DNA of 64,000 nucleotides, taken from assembly GCF_013170705.1 (NCBI RefSeq), contig NZ_CP033334.1:1736001-1800000 (forward strand). Reading direction: 5' to 3'. Below, one piece after another: positions 17,954 through 24,835 of the stretch (position 1 is the first letter of the stretch; every line of letters begins with the position of its first letter). A program made the translations under genes and the position numbers. The DNA comes from Mesorhizobium loti (GTDB lineage Bacteria; Pseudomonadota; Alphaproteobacteria; Rhizobiales; Rhizobiaceae). The notes beneath the pieces were generated by a model. It saw nothing but the letters and a program-made list of their open reading frames with translations. It searched no databases and was not told the origin of the DNA.

Positions 17954-18679
17954 TCAGCCGCCGGCGGCGGTCTCGGCCAGCGCGATGCCGTCCGGGGTCG
18001 GTTTCACCGGTACGATGCCGCGTGCCAGCGCCAGCAGATATTTGTTGTACTCGGTGAACAGTACGCGCAAGGCCTGCGGCTTGGTCAGCCAGCCACCATT
18101 GTCGAGGTTGGAATTGACCACCGGATAGGGTTCCAGCTTGGCGCCATGCAGAAGCCGGCTCATTTCAAGCAGGCTGCGCGGCATGTGGTAGTTGTTGGTG
18201 ACGAGGATCACCGTGTTGTAGGCGTGGCTTTCGACCCATTTGGCGCTTTCCTCGGCATTGCCGATCGTGTCGAGCGCGGCGCGGTCGATGTCGACGCAAC
18301 ACGAAAACAACTTCTTGTCGCCGCCGGTCGCTACCTGCAACTGGCGCCGACTCGCCGAGGGATGCACGCCACTGATCAACAGGCGCTCGCCTTTGCCGGA
18401 CGCCAGCAGCTCCATCGCGGCGTCGAGACGGGACTGGCCGCCAGTGAGTACGATGATTGCGTCGGCCTTGGCCGGATTGGCGGGCGTGGTCAGATGGCTG
18501 ACCTTGTTGGCGAACCAGCCGAAGCCGCCGGCAAATAGGGTTGCGAGGACGAGAAGAGAGAGCGCGGAAACCCGAAGTGCGGTCTTTAAACGGCTAATCC
18601 GGCCGTGGTCGCGCAAACGAGCAACCACCACTGGCATCTGTCCAGCCGTCCCGGTCGAATCCCGCACGTCCATGGCCAT
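17954..18679 (-). CDS. YdcF family (DUF218) membrane-anchored protein
   Basis: A 241-residue protein with one transmembrane helix near residues 30-55 (LSLLVLATLFAGGFGWFA). The DUF218 domain has ADAIIVLTGGQSRLDAAMELL, RLLISGVHP, TIGNAEESAKWV and VILVTNNYHMPRSLLEM. YdcF/ElyC-type proteins act at the cell envelope and the fold binds nucleotides, but the reaction is not defined. Start chosen for its AGGA site eight bases upstream; another ATG lies two codons later. Confidence 0.85.
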   Translation of the reverse strand: MAMDVRDSTGTAGQMPVVVARLRDHGRISRLKTALRVSALSLLVLATLFAGGFGWFANKVSHLTTPANPAKADAIIVLTGGQSRLDAAMELLASGKGERLLISGVHPSASRRQLQVATGGDKKLFSCCVDIDRAALDTIGNAEESAKWVESHAYNTVILVTNNYHMPRSLLEMSRLLHGAKLEPYPVVNSNLDNGGWLTKPQALRVLFTEYNKYLLALARGIVPVKPTPDGIALAETAAGG

Positions 18680-18790
18680 AGGGTTAATCCTGAAATGCGG
18701 CCTTTGGTAGGTAAAAGACGCACTTTGCGTTACGCCGTTTCTCCATCCGTGATCACCTTGCTTTCGACCTCGCCAAAGCATGTTCGCTTC

Positions 18791-19783
18791 TCACGCGTCG
18801 GGTTGGCGAACGTCGATGTCGCTGAGATAGGCGACGACGGTGGCATGCGAGGTTGCCGCCGTCAGCGCGCCGATCACCAGCACCATGAGGACGACGCCGA
18901 GATAACCCGCAGAGCCGATGGCGAAATTGCCGAACAAGGCGGTTGCCTGGTCGGCCTGCGGCGTTGCCATGTTGCGCGACGACCACCAGGAAAAGACGAT
19001 GAAGACGAGCACCGCCGCCGCGCCGCCGGCGGCAGCGCCCTTCATGCCGGTGACCAGGAAATGCCGGCGGAATTCGCGCGCGATGAAGCGCGCCTCGGCG
19101 CCGACGAAATGCAGCACCTCGATGATGTGGCCGTTGCCGGCCATGGCGCCGCGCGTGGCGAACACCACCGTCAGCACGGTCGCCGACAGCATCAGCGCCA
19201 GCACGGCAATGCCGATGGTCACCGTCGTGCGCGCCATCGCCACCAGCCGGTCGACCCAGGTTCGGTGATCGTCGAGCGACGCGCTTGGCAGCTTCGGCGT
19301 GATCGCGGCGCGCATGGCGGCGAAGTCGGGCGGGCTGTTCTCGTCGATTGTGACGATGATCAGGCGCGGCACCGGCAGGTCGTCGATGTTGAGGCCCGAA
19401 CCCAGCCATGGCTCCAGCAGCCTGGCGGTCGCCTCGCGATCGATGATCCTTGTCGACTTCACGCCGGGGAATTCGCCGGCGATCCGCGAGGCCTGGGTGA
19501 GGGCGGCCTCCATGTCGAGGCCGTCGACCGGCTTGATCTGGATCGTCGCCTCGCGCGAGATCTGGTTTTCCCAGACCGAGGCGGTGTCGCGCACCAGCGT
19601 CACCGCGCCAAAGGTCAGGCAGGACAGGAAGGTCATGATGGCGATGACCAGGACCAGCGCCCGGCCGGCAATGTTCTGAGCCGGCACGATCGGCGCCATC
19701 CGGCGCTGCGCACGCGGCCGTGCCACAGTTGCCTCGGCGTCCTGCTCTTGCTCTTCGAAATGTTCGGCGGACAGGTCAGTCAT
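18791..19783 (-). CDS. ftsX: Cell division protein FtsX
   Basis: Membrane partner of FtsE; the complex controls peptidoglycan hydrolases at the division site. The 330-residue protein has a cytoplasmic N-terminus, a first helix near residue 45 (ALVLVIAIMTFLSCLTFGAV), a periplasmic loop (SREATIQIKPVDGLD ... PVPRLIIV) and three C-terminal helices of the FtsX/MacB fold. The start overlaps the last bases of ftsE by 8, indicating translational coupling. Confidence 0.92.
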   Translation of the reverse strand: MTDLSAEHFEEQEQDAEATVARPRAQRRMAPIVPAQNIAGRALVLVIAIMTFLSCLTFGAVTLVRDTASVWENQISREATIQIKPVDGLDMEAALTQASRIAGEFPGVKSTRIIDREATARLLEPWLGSGLNIDDLPVPRLIIVTIDENSPPDFAAMRAAITPKLPSASLDDHRTWVDRLVAMARTTVTIGIAVLALMLSATVLTVVFATRGAMAGNGHIIEVLHFVGAEARFIAREFRRHFLVTGMKGAAAGGAAAVLVFIVFSWWSSRNMATPQADQATALFGNFAIGSAGYLGVVLMVLVIGALTAATSHATVVAYLSDIDVRQPDA

Positions 19784-20435
19784 AGATATCCAGCCTTCCG
19801 CCGGCCAGGATCATGCGGCGCGCGTCGACCTGCTCCATCAGGCCAAGATCATGGGTGGCGATCACCACGGCGGTGCCGAGACGATTGAGCTCGATGAAGA
19901 GCCGCAGCAGCCGCCGCGCCAGCGGGGGATCGACATTGCCGGTCGGCTCGTCGGCCAGCAGGATCTCGGGCTGCTCGATCAGCGCCCGCGCGATCGCGGC
20001 GCGCTGCTTCTCGCCGCCCGACAGAACCGGTGGCAGCACATGCATGCGCTCGCCCAGCCCCACCCATTTCAACAGCTCGGTGACATCGGTGCGGTAGCTC
20101 GCCTCCTCGCGCCCGCGCACGCGCAACGGCAATGCGACGTTCTCATAAGTGGTCATGTGGTCGAGCAGGCGAAAATCCTGGAACACCACGCCGATGCGGC
20201 GCCGCAGGTGCGGCAGTTCGGTGCGCGAGATGCGCGAGCGGTCCTTGCCGAAGATGGTGATCAGGCCGCGTGTCGGCTTCAGCGACATGAACAGCAGGCG
20301 CAGCAAGGTCGTCTTGCCGGCACCCGAAGGCCCGCTCAGGAACTGGAAGGAGCGCTCCGGTATATGCAAGGAAATGTCACGGAGGATTTCCGGACCCATG
20401 CCATAGCGGAGGCCGACATTTTCGAAGCGAATCAA
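19776..20435 (-). CDS. ftsE: Cell division ATP-binding protein FtsE
   Basis: A 219-residue ABC ATPase of the divisome. Motifs are complete: Walker [16 protein letters not shown]-loop FQDFRLLDH, signature LSGGEKQRAAIARAL, Walker B ILLADEPTGNVD and H-loop IATHDLGL. First gene of ftsEX. Its promoter lies in the 204-base divergent region to the right, which contains a palindromic repeat and a TTAA-N7-TTAA motif. Confidence 0.95.
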   Translation of the reverse strand: MIRFENVGLRYGMGPEILRDISLHIPERSFQFLSGPSGAGKTTLLRLLFMSLKPTRGLITIFGKDRSRISRTELPHLRRRIGVVFQDFRLLDHMTTYENVALPLRVRGREEASYRTDVTELLKWVGLGERMHVLPPVLSGGEKQRAAIARALIEQPEILLADEPTGNVDPPLARRLLRLFIELNRLGTAVVIATHDLGLMEQVDARRMILAGGRLDIYD

Positions 20436-20456
20436 TTTCGACGACCTGAAGTTCCT

Positions 20457-20507
20457 AGAGCATGATGCCGAAAAGTATGACGCGGTTTTCGGACGACATC
20501 ATGCTCT
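20457..20507. repeat. Palindromic intergenic repeat, family B
   Basis: A 51-base element with 11-base inverted ends AGAGCATGATG/CATCATGCTCT. Its core (CCGAAAAG ... CGGTTTTCGG) resembles the core of the family A repeats. It lies between ftsE and the divergent gene. Confidence 0.8.
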
Positions 20508-20568
20508 GTCTCTTTTAGAACCAGTGGCGAGCCATCCCGTTCTGGGAAAAGACCATCGGCCGGCATGG

Positions 20569-20583
20569 TTAACCGGCGGTTAA
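20569..20583. promoter_or_regulatory. Candidate CtrA-binding site TTAA-N7-TTAA
   Basis: The sequence TTAACCGGCGGTTAA is an exact fit to the full alphaproteobacterial CtrA consensus TTAA-N7-TTAA and is itself palindromic. It lies about 134 bases upstream of ftsE and 57-108 bases upstream of the divergent gene. A further GTTAACCAT half-site is just before the rightward gene. Chance occurrence of such a motif in GC-rich intergenic DNA is low but not negligible. Confidence 0.5.
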
Positions 20584-20639
20584 TTCCTGTGCTGTTTCGG
20601 CGTGTCACGACGGCTCCGGTGGGGAAGCGTTAACCATTT

Positions 20640-21332
20640 ATGTTTACGCAAAAGAAACGAAAAGCGAACACGCGCAATAACGGGGCCATGATGGCTGACG
20701 AACGAACCGCGCGCCCGGTTTCCGGCGAAATCATGACCGATCCCCCGGCAATTGCCGTGGCGGACCGGATCGCGCGCGGTCCGGCGGCCGATATCGTCGA
20801 TGCGGACTATGAAGTGATGCCGCGCTTTGTCCCTACGGTGGAAAGCGTTTCACCGCCACCGCGCCTGATCGTCACGCCGTCCATCGAGGGCATGGACATG
20901 CTGCGCAAACCGGAAGCGCCGGCGGAACGGCCGCCGGCCGCCCGTGGCGGGCCGATTTTCTGGATCGCCGGCATCGGTGCCGCCCTTGCCGCCTTCTGGG
21001 TCTCCGGCGGACATGCGCTGGTACGCCAGGCACCGTTCCCATCTGGCGCGCAGGCGTCGGCTCTGACCATTTCAGGCGTCACCTCACGCGTCGACGCCTC
21101 GGGAGCCAATCCGGTGCTGTTCGTCGATGGCGAGGCCGCCAATGACGGGACGGGGCCGGTGACAATGCCACCGCTTGAAATCCGGGTGACGGGCAATGAC
21201 GGGCGCACAACCCGCTATACGTTGGGGACATCCGGCCATTCGCTGGCGTCCGGTGAAAGATTCGGCTTTGCCAGCCGGCTCGACGTGCCTAAGAACGGCG
21301 TAAGAACCGTTTTGGTTACTTTCGCAGAGTAG
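20640..21332 (+). CDS. Membrane-anchored protein divergent from ftsEX, DUF3426-like C-terminus
   Basis: Up to 230 residues. Residues 1-100 are low-complexity and proline-rich, then one transmembrane helix (PIFWIAGIGAALAAFWVSGG) and a periplasmic domain (ALTISGVTSRVD ... FASRLDVPKNGVRTVLVTFAE) resembling the DUF3426/FxLYD-type domain of MJ0042 zinc-ribbon proteins found near ftsE in other rhizobia. No N-terminal CxxC zinc ribbon is visible here. The start is uncertain: ATGs at 20640, 20688 and 20691 are all possible. hpt follows 23 bases later. Confidence 0.65.
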   Translation: MFTQKKRKANTRNNGAMMADERTARPVSGEIMTDPPAIAVADRIARGPAADIVDADYEVMPRFVPTVESVSPPPRLIVTPSIEGMDMLRKPEAPAERPPAARGGPIFWIAGIGAALAAFWVSGGHALVRQAPFPSGAQASALTISGVTSRVDASGANPVLFVDGEAANDGTGPVTMPPLEIRVTGNDGRTTRYTLGTSGHSLASGERFGFASRLDVPKNGVRTVLVTFAE

Positions 21333-21355
21333 GCGATCACCGGGGAAGACCACCA

Positions 21356-21898
21356 ATGCCCATCGTACGCGACAAGGACATCGAAGTCCTGTTTTCGGCG
21401 TCGGCGATCGCCCGGCGCAATCTCGAACTCGCCAAGGAGATCGCCGGGCACGACTATCATGATCTGCTGGTGATTTCGGTGCTGAAGGGGTCGTTCATCT
21501 TCGCCGCCGACCTGATCCGCGCCATGCATGATGTCGGCCTGTCGCCGGAGGTCGAGTTCATCTTCATTTCCAGCTATGGCGCCGGCACCACCAGCGGCGA
21601 GGTGAGGGTGCTGCGCGACATCGACAATGAAGTCGCCGGCCGCGACGTGCTGTTGATCGACGACATTCTCGAATCGGGCAAGACGCTGACCTTCACCCGC
21701 GACCTGATGCTGGCGCGTGGGGCCAAAAGCTGTGCCATCGCCGTGCTGCTCGACAAGCGCATGCGCCGCCAGACCGCGCTCACCGCCGACTATGTCGGCT
21801 TCGACTGCCCCGATTACTTCGTCGTCGGCTACGGCATGGATGTCGCGCACGCCTTCCGTGAATTGCCGTTTGTCGGTGTTGTGAAAGGCGATGCGTGA
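21356..21898 (+). CDS. hpt: Hypoxanthine phosphoribosyltransferase
   Basis: Purine salvage enzyme making IMP (and GMP) from PRPP. The 180-residue protein has ISVLKGSFIFAADLIRAM, EFIFISSYG, the PRPP-binding motif VLLIDDILESGKTL and a C-terminal VGFDCPDYFVVGYGMD base-binding segment. Full length. Lies 23 bases after the DUF3426-like gene. Confidence 0.94.
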   Translation: MPIVRDKDIEVLFSASAIARRNLELAKEIAGHDYHDLLVISVLKGSFIFAADLIRAMHDVGLSPEVEFIFISSYGAGTTSGEVRVLRDIDNEVAGRDVLLIDDILESGKTLTFTRDLMLARGAKSCAIAVLLDKRMRRQTALTADYVGFDCPDYFVVGYGMDVAHAFRELPFVGVVKGDA

Positions 21899-22019
21899 GG
21901 CGAGCGCCTCGCGGCGGCGAATTTTTGAAAAAGGCCTTAACGGCGTCGGGAAAATTAACGCCTGTCGAGCGTCGGGGCTTTCAGGAAAAGTCAACTTTTG
22001 CCCGCCAAATATGCCGGCC

Positions 22020-22391
22020 ATGGCAAAGCTTCTGATCGTCGAGGACGATGAATCCGTCCGCACCCTCGCAGCCCGCGCGCTCGAACGCGCCGGCCACGCA
22101 ATCGATATCGCGGCGGACGGCGCTCAAGGCCTGGCGCTGATACGCGCCGCGCATGGCGGCTATGATCTCGTCGTCTCCGATATCCGCATGCCGGAGATGG
22201 ACGGCATCGAGATGGCGGTCGCGGCGGCTGCCCTCTTCCCGGCAATGAAGATCATGCTGATGACCGGCTACGCCGACCAGCGCGAGCGCGCCGAGGAGTT
22301 GAACGGCATCATCCTCGACGTCGTGCAAAAGCCCTTCACACTGGCCGAAATCCGCTCGCGCGTCGAACGGGCGCTGATCTGCTTCGCCTGA
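22020..22391 (+). CDS. Single-domain response regulator, CpdR-like
   Basis: A 123-residue receiver domain with no output domain. It has the acidic pocket (VEDDES), the phospho-acceptor in LVVSDIRMPEMDGIEM, the switch threonine in IMLMTGYAD and the lysine in DVVQKPFTLAE. CpdR proteins deliver substrates to ClpXP in alphaproteobacteria and so control CtrA turnover; similarity in length and the MPEMDGIEM/KPF context suggests this group, but other single-domain regulators look alike. ATG 9 bases upstream is also possible. Its TGA abuts the stop codon of the convergent transporter gene with no spacer. Confidence 0.75.
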   Translation: MAKLLIVEDDESVRTLAARALERAGHAIDIAADGAQGLALIRAAHGGYDLVVSDIRMPEMDGIEMAVAAAALFPAMKIMLMTGYADQRERAEELNGIILDVVQKPFTLAEIRSRVERALICFA

Positions 22392-23339
22392 TCAGACCGG
22401 ACCGGCAGTTGCCAGCCCGGGGGCTGGGCTCCTGCGCCGTTCCGTGTTGAGCGCCAGCAGGCCGGCGCCGATGATGAGGGCCGCGCCGATCACGGTCGTC
22501 GACCTGGGTACCTCGGCGAAGAACAGAAAGCCCCAGAGCGGCGACCACAAAATGCCGGTGTATTCGAAGGTGGCGACCCGATTGGCCGGTGCCAGCCTGT
22601 AGCCCTGCGACAGAAGGATCATGCCGGCGGAGGCGACGAAGCCGCAGGCGGCCATCTTGAGGAAATCCGGTAGCGTCGGCCATATCCACGGCCGCACCAG
22701 GAACTCAAGGCTCGGATGGACGGCGTGGGTTATGCCGGCCAGGTGGAATGTTCCGGCAACCACGGCCGCACCGATGAGATAGGCGCCGTTCTGGTAGAAG
22801 GCCATGACCGTGGACGATTCGGTATCGCCGATCTTGCGCGCCATCAACTGCGAGAACCCATAGAGCAGGGCCGACCCCAGCGACAGCAGCGCCGCCCAGT
22901 CGAACAGTCCCGCGCCTGGACGCACCATCACGATGACGCCAAGCAGTCCGATCAACACCGTCGCCAGCGTCCGCCAGGACACGCGTTCGCCAAGGTAAGG
23001 TCCGGCCAGCGCCATGATGAACAGCGGCGCCATGAAATAAAGCGCCACGGCGTCAGCCAGCGGCAGCGCGGCGATGGCCAGATAATACACCGTGTAGGAG
23101 GTGAACTGGATGAAGGCGCGTATCGTCAGCAAGCCGAACCGCTTCGACAGGATTGCCGGCAGCCCGACATCGGCGTGGACGAGGATGATCAGGATGGGCA
23201 AAGCGACGATCGAACGGATCGCCATCACTTCGGTCACCGGATAGGAGCTCGACACGGCTTTGACGAGCGGGTCCTGCAGCGAGAAAACCAGCACGCCCAG
23301 GCACAGGCTAAGGATGCCGCGCACCATCCTATTCTGCAT
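22392..23339 (-). CDS. EamA/DMT-family transporter
   Basis: A 315-residue protein with ten hydrophobic segments in two EamA repeats: MVRGILSLCLGVLVFSLQDP opens the first and YGFSQLMARKIG the second. Such carriers move metabolites, often out of the cell; the substrate is unknown. The start chosen (MQNRMVRG) avoids a charged 28-residue extension. It ends directly against the CpdR-like gene and starts about 220 bases from a divergent LysR gene, which could regulate it. Confidence 0.85.
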   Translation of the reverse strand: MQNRMVRGILSLCLGVLVFSLQDPLVKAVSSSYPVTEVMAIRSIVALPILIILVHADVGLPAILSKRFGLLTIRAFIQFTSYTVYYLAIAALPLADAVALYFMAPLFIMALAGPYLGERVSWRTLATVLIGLLGVIVMVRPGAGLFDWAALLSLGSALLYGFSQLMARKIGDTESSTVMAFYQNGAYLIGAAVVAGTFHLAGITHAVHPSLEFLVRPWIWPTLPDFLKMAACGFVASAGMILLSQGYRLAPANRVATFEYTGILWSPLWGFLFFAEVPRSTTVIGAALIIGAGLLALNTERRRSPAPGLATAGPV

Positions 23340-23562
23340 CTGGTTTCCGGCTCCTGCGCGTATGGCCCGAAGCTGTCGCTTGCGGAGTAAAAAGAACCCG
23401 CCACCTTTTCGGGCAGCGGGCACGAGTGAGGACTCTTTGATTGGTCCGCGGCCGATTTCGCGGCCGCTTATCCAATGGGTATGGCGACTATCATCCGGCG
23501 TTTGACATGTTGCAAACGAATTGGAATGATATCAGCAATCAAATTTTCTTATGATGGAAATC

Positions 23563-24444
23563 ATGCGTCCGACCCTCGACAGCGATCTCCTGCGCACCTT
23601 CGTCGCCATCGCCGAGGCCGGCAATTTCACCAGGGCAGCCGAGCAGGCCGGCCGCACCCAGTCGGCGGTGTCGATGCAGATGAAGAAGCTCGAAGAACTG
23701 ATCGGCGACAGCCTGTTCGAGCGCGGCTCGCGCGGCGTCGCGCTGACGCGGCGCGGCGGCGAACTCATCGTCAACGCCCGCCGCATCGTCTCGCTGCTCG
23801 ACGAAACGGCGGCGTCGATGGCGGCCGCGCCGCTCGGCGGACCGGTGCGCATCGGCATTCCGGAGGAATATGGCCACGCCATCCTGTCGCGCGCGCTCGG
23901 CGCATTTTCGAAGCGCCACACCAAGGTCGAGGTCACCGTGCGCTACGCGCATTCGGAGGCGCAGCTGGCGGCGCTTGCCGCCGGCGAACTCGATCTGTGC
24001 GTGGTGTTTGAATGGCAGGACCCGGCCGGCGGCGAAGTGCTGATGCACGACCCGACCGTGTGGGTGACGTCGGCCCTGCATCACATGCACGAGGAACGGC
24101 CGGTGCCGATCGCGCTCTACAACCGGGTGAGCTGGTGCAAGGACTTCGCCATCAAGTCGCTGGAGCAGCGCGGGCTTGCCTATCGTGTCGCCTATACCAG
24201 CGACACCACAGGCGGCCTGAAGCTTGCCGTCACCTCCGGACTGGCGATCGCGCCGATATCGCGCAGCAACATTCCCGACGGCTGCCGCGAACTGACGTCC
24301 GCCGATGGATTCGGCGACATCGATTCCTCCAATGTGGTGATGCATCGCAACTCGAATGCATCGGGCGAGGCGATCGACGGCATGCAGGAGGCGATCCGCG
24401 AAGCGTTCGTCAACCGGCAAGGTCAGTCTCTTGCATCCTCATAG
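23563..24444 (+). CDS. LysR-family transcriptional regulator
   Basis: A 293-residue regulator. The winged helix-turn-helix (LRTFVAIAEAGNFTRAAEQA then GRTQSAVSMQMKKLEELIGD) is followed by a substrate-binding fold (VRIGIPEEYGHAILSRALGAF ... GLAIAPISRSNIPDGCREL). Three ATGs lie in frame; the third (MRPTLDSDLL) is chosen because it has a GGA upstream. It diverges from a DMT transporter. Its last 22 bases overlap the 3' end of the convergent glyoxalase-like gene. Confidence 0.9.
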   Translation: MRPTLDSDLLRTFVAIAEAGNFTRAAEQAGRTQSAVSMQMKKLEELIGDSLFERGSRGVALTRRGGELIVNARRIVSLLDETAASMAAAPLGGPVRIGIPEEYGHAILSRALGAFSKRHTKVEVTVRYAHSEAQLAALAAGELDLCVVFEWQDPAGGEVLMHDPTVWVTSALHHMHEERPVPIALYNRVSWCKDFAIKSLEQRGLAYRVAYTSDTTGGLKLAVTSGLAIAPISRSNIPDGCRELTSADGFGDIDSSNVVMHRNSNASGEAIDGMQEAIREAFVNRQGQSLASS

Positions 24445-24794
24445 AAGGTCAGGCGGTTGCCGAACGGATCGTTGACCGTGACCTCCTTCGTCTTCCAAGG
24501 CGTCTCCTCCAACCCCGGCCTGGCAAAGCGGTACTTTCTTTCGGTCAACTCGCGATGGAGCCCGGCGATGTCGGTCGTCTCGATCCGGACATGAGAGCCC
24601 GGCGCGCCGTCGCCATGATGTTCGCTCAGATGCAAGACACAGCCGTCGCGGTAAACGCCTGTGTAAAGCGGCGTGTTGTCTTCGAAGCGGTGTTCGAACT
24701 GCACCTCGAAACCGAGAAAACCGACGTAGAATTCATGCGCCTTGGCGACATCGAAGATGCGCAGGATGGGCGTGACAGTACCGAGCTTCGGCAT
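24423..24794 (-). CDS. Glyoxalase/bleomycin-resistance superfamily protein
   Basis: A 123-residue single VOC domain: TVTPILRIFDVAKAHEFYVG then FLGFEVQFEHRF, VLHLSEHHGDG and a C-terminal VTVNDPFGNRLTFYED. The LSEHHGDG segment is typical of small drug-binding VOC proteins such as bleomycin-binding types, but ligand and activity are unknown. The 3' ends of this gene and the LysR gene overlap. Confidence 0.85.
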   Translation of the reverse strand: MPKLGTVTPILRIFDVAKAHEFYVGFLGFEVQFEHRFEDNTPLYTGVYRDGCVLHLSEHHGDGAPGSHVRIETTDIAGLHRELTERKYRFARPGLEETPWKTKEVTVNDPFGNRLTFYEDARD

Positions 24795-24835
24795 GGTGCT
24801 GTGACCGTTCGGGCCGGATTTGGGAGCGGCGGTTC

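Noticed and set aside
18605..19888. A 427-codon forward open frame over ftsX
   Set aside because: Antisense to the real ftsX gene; low-complexity charged sequence without a family pattern.
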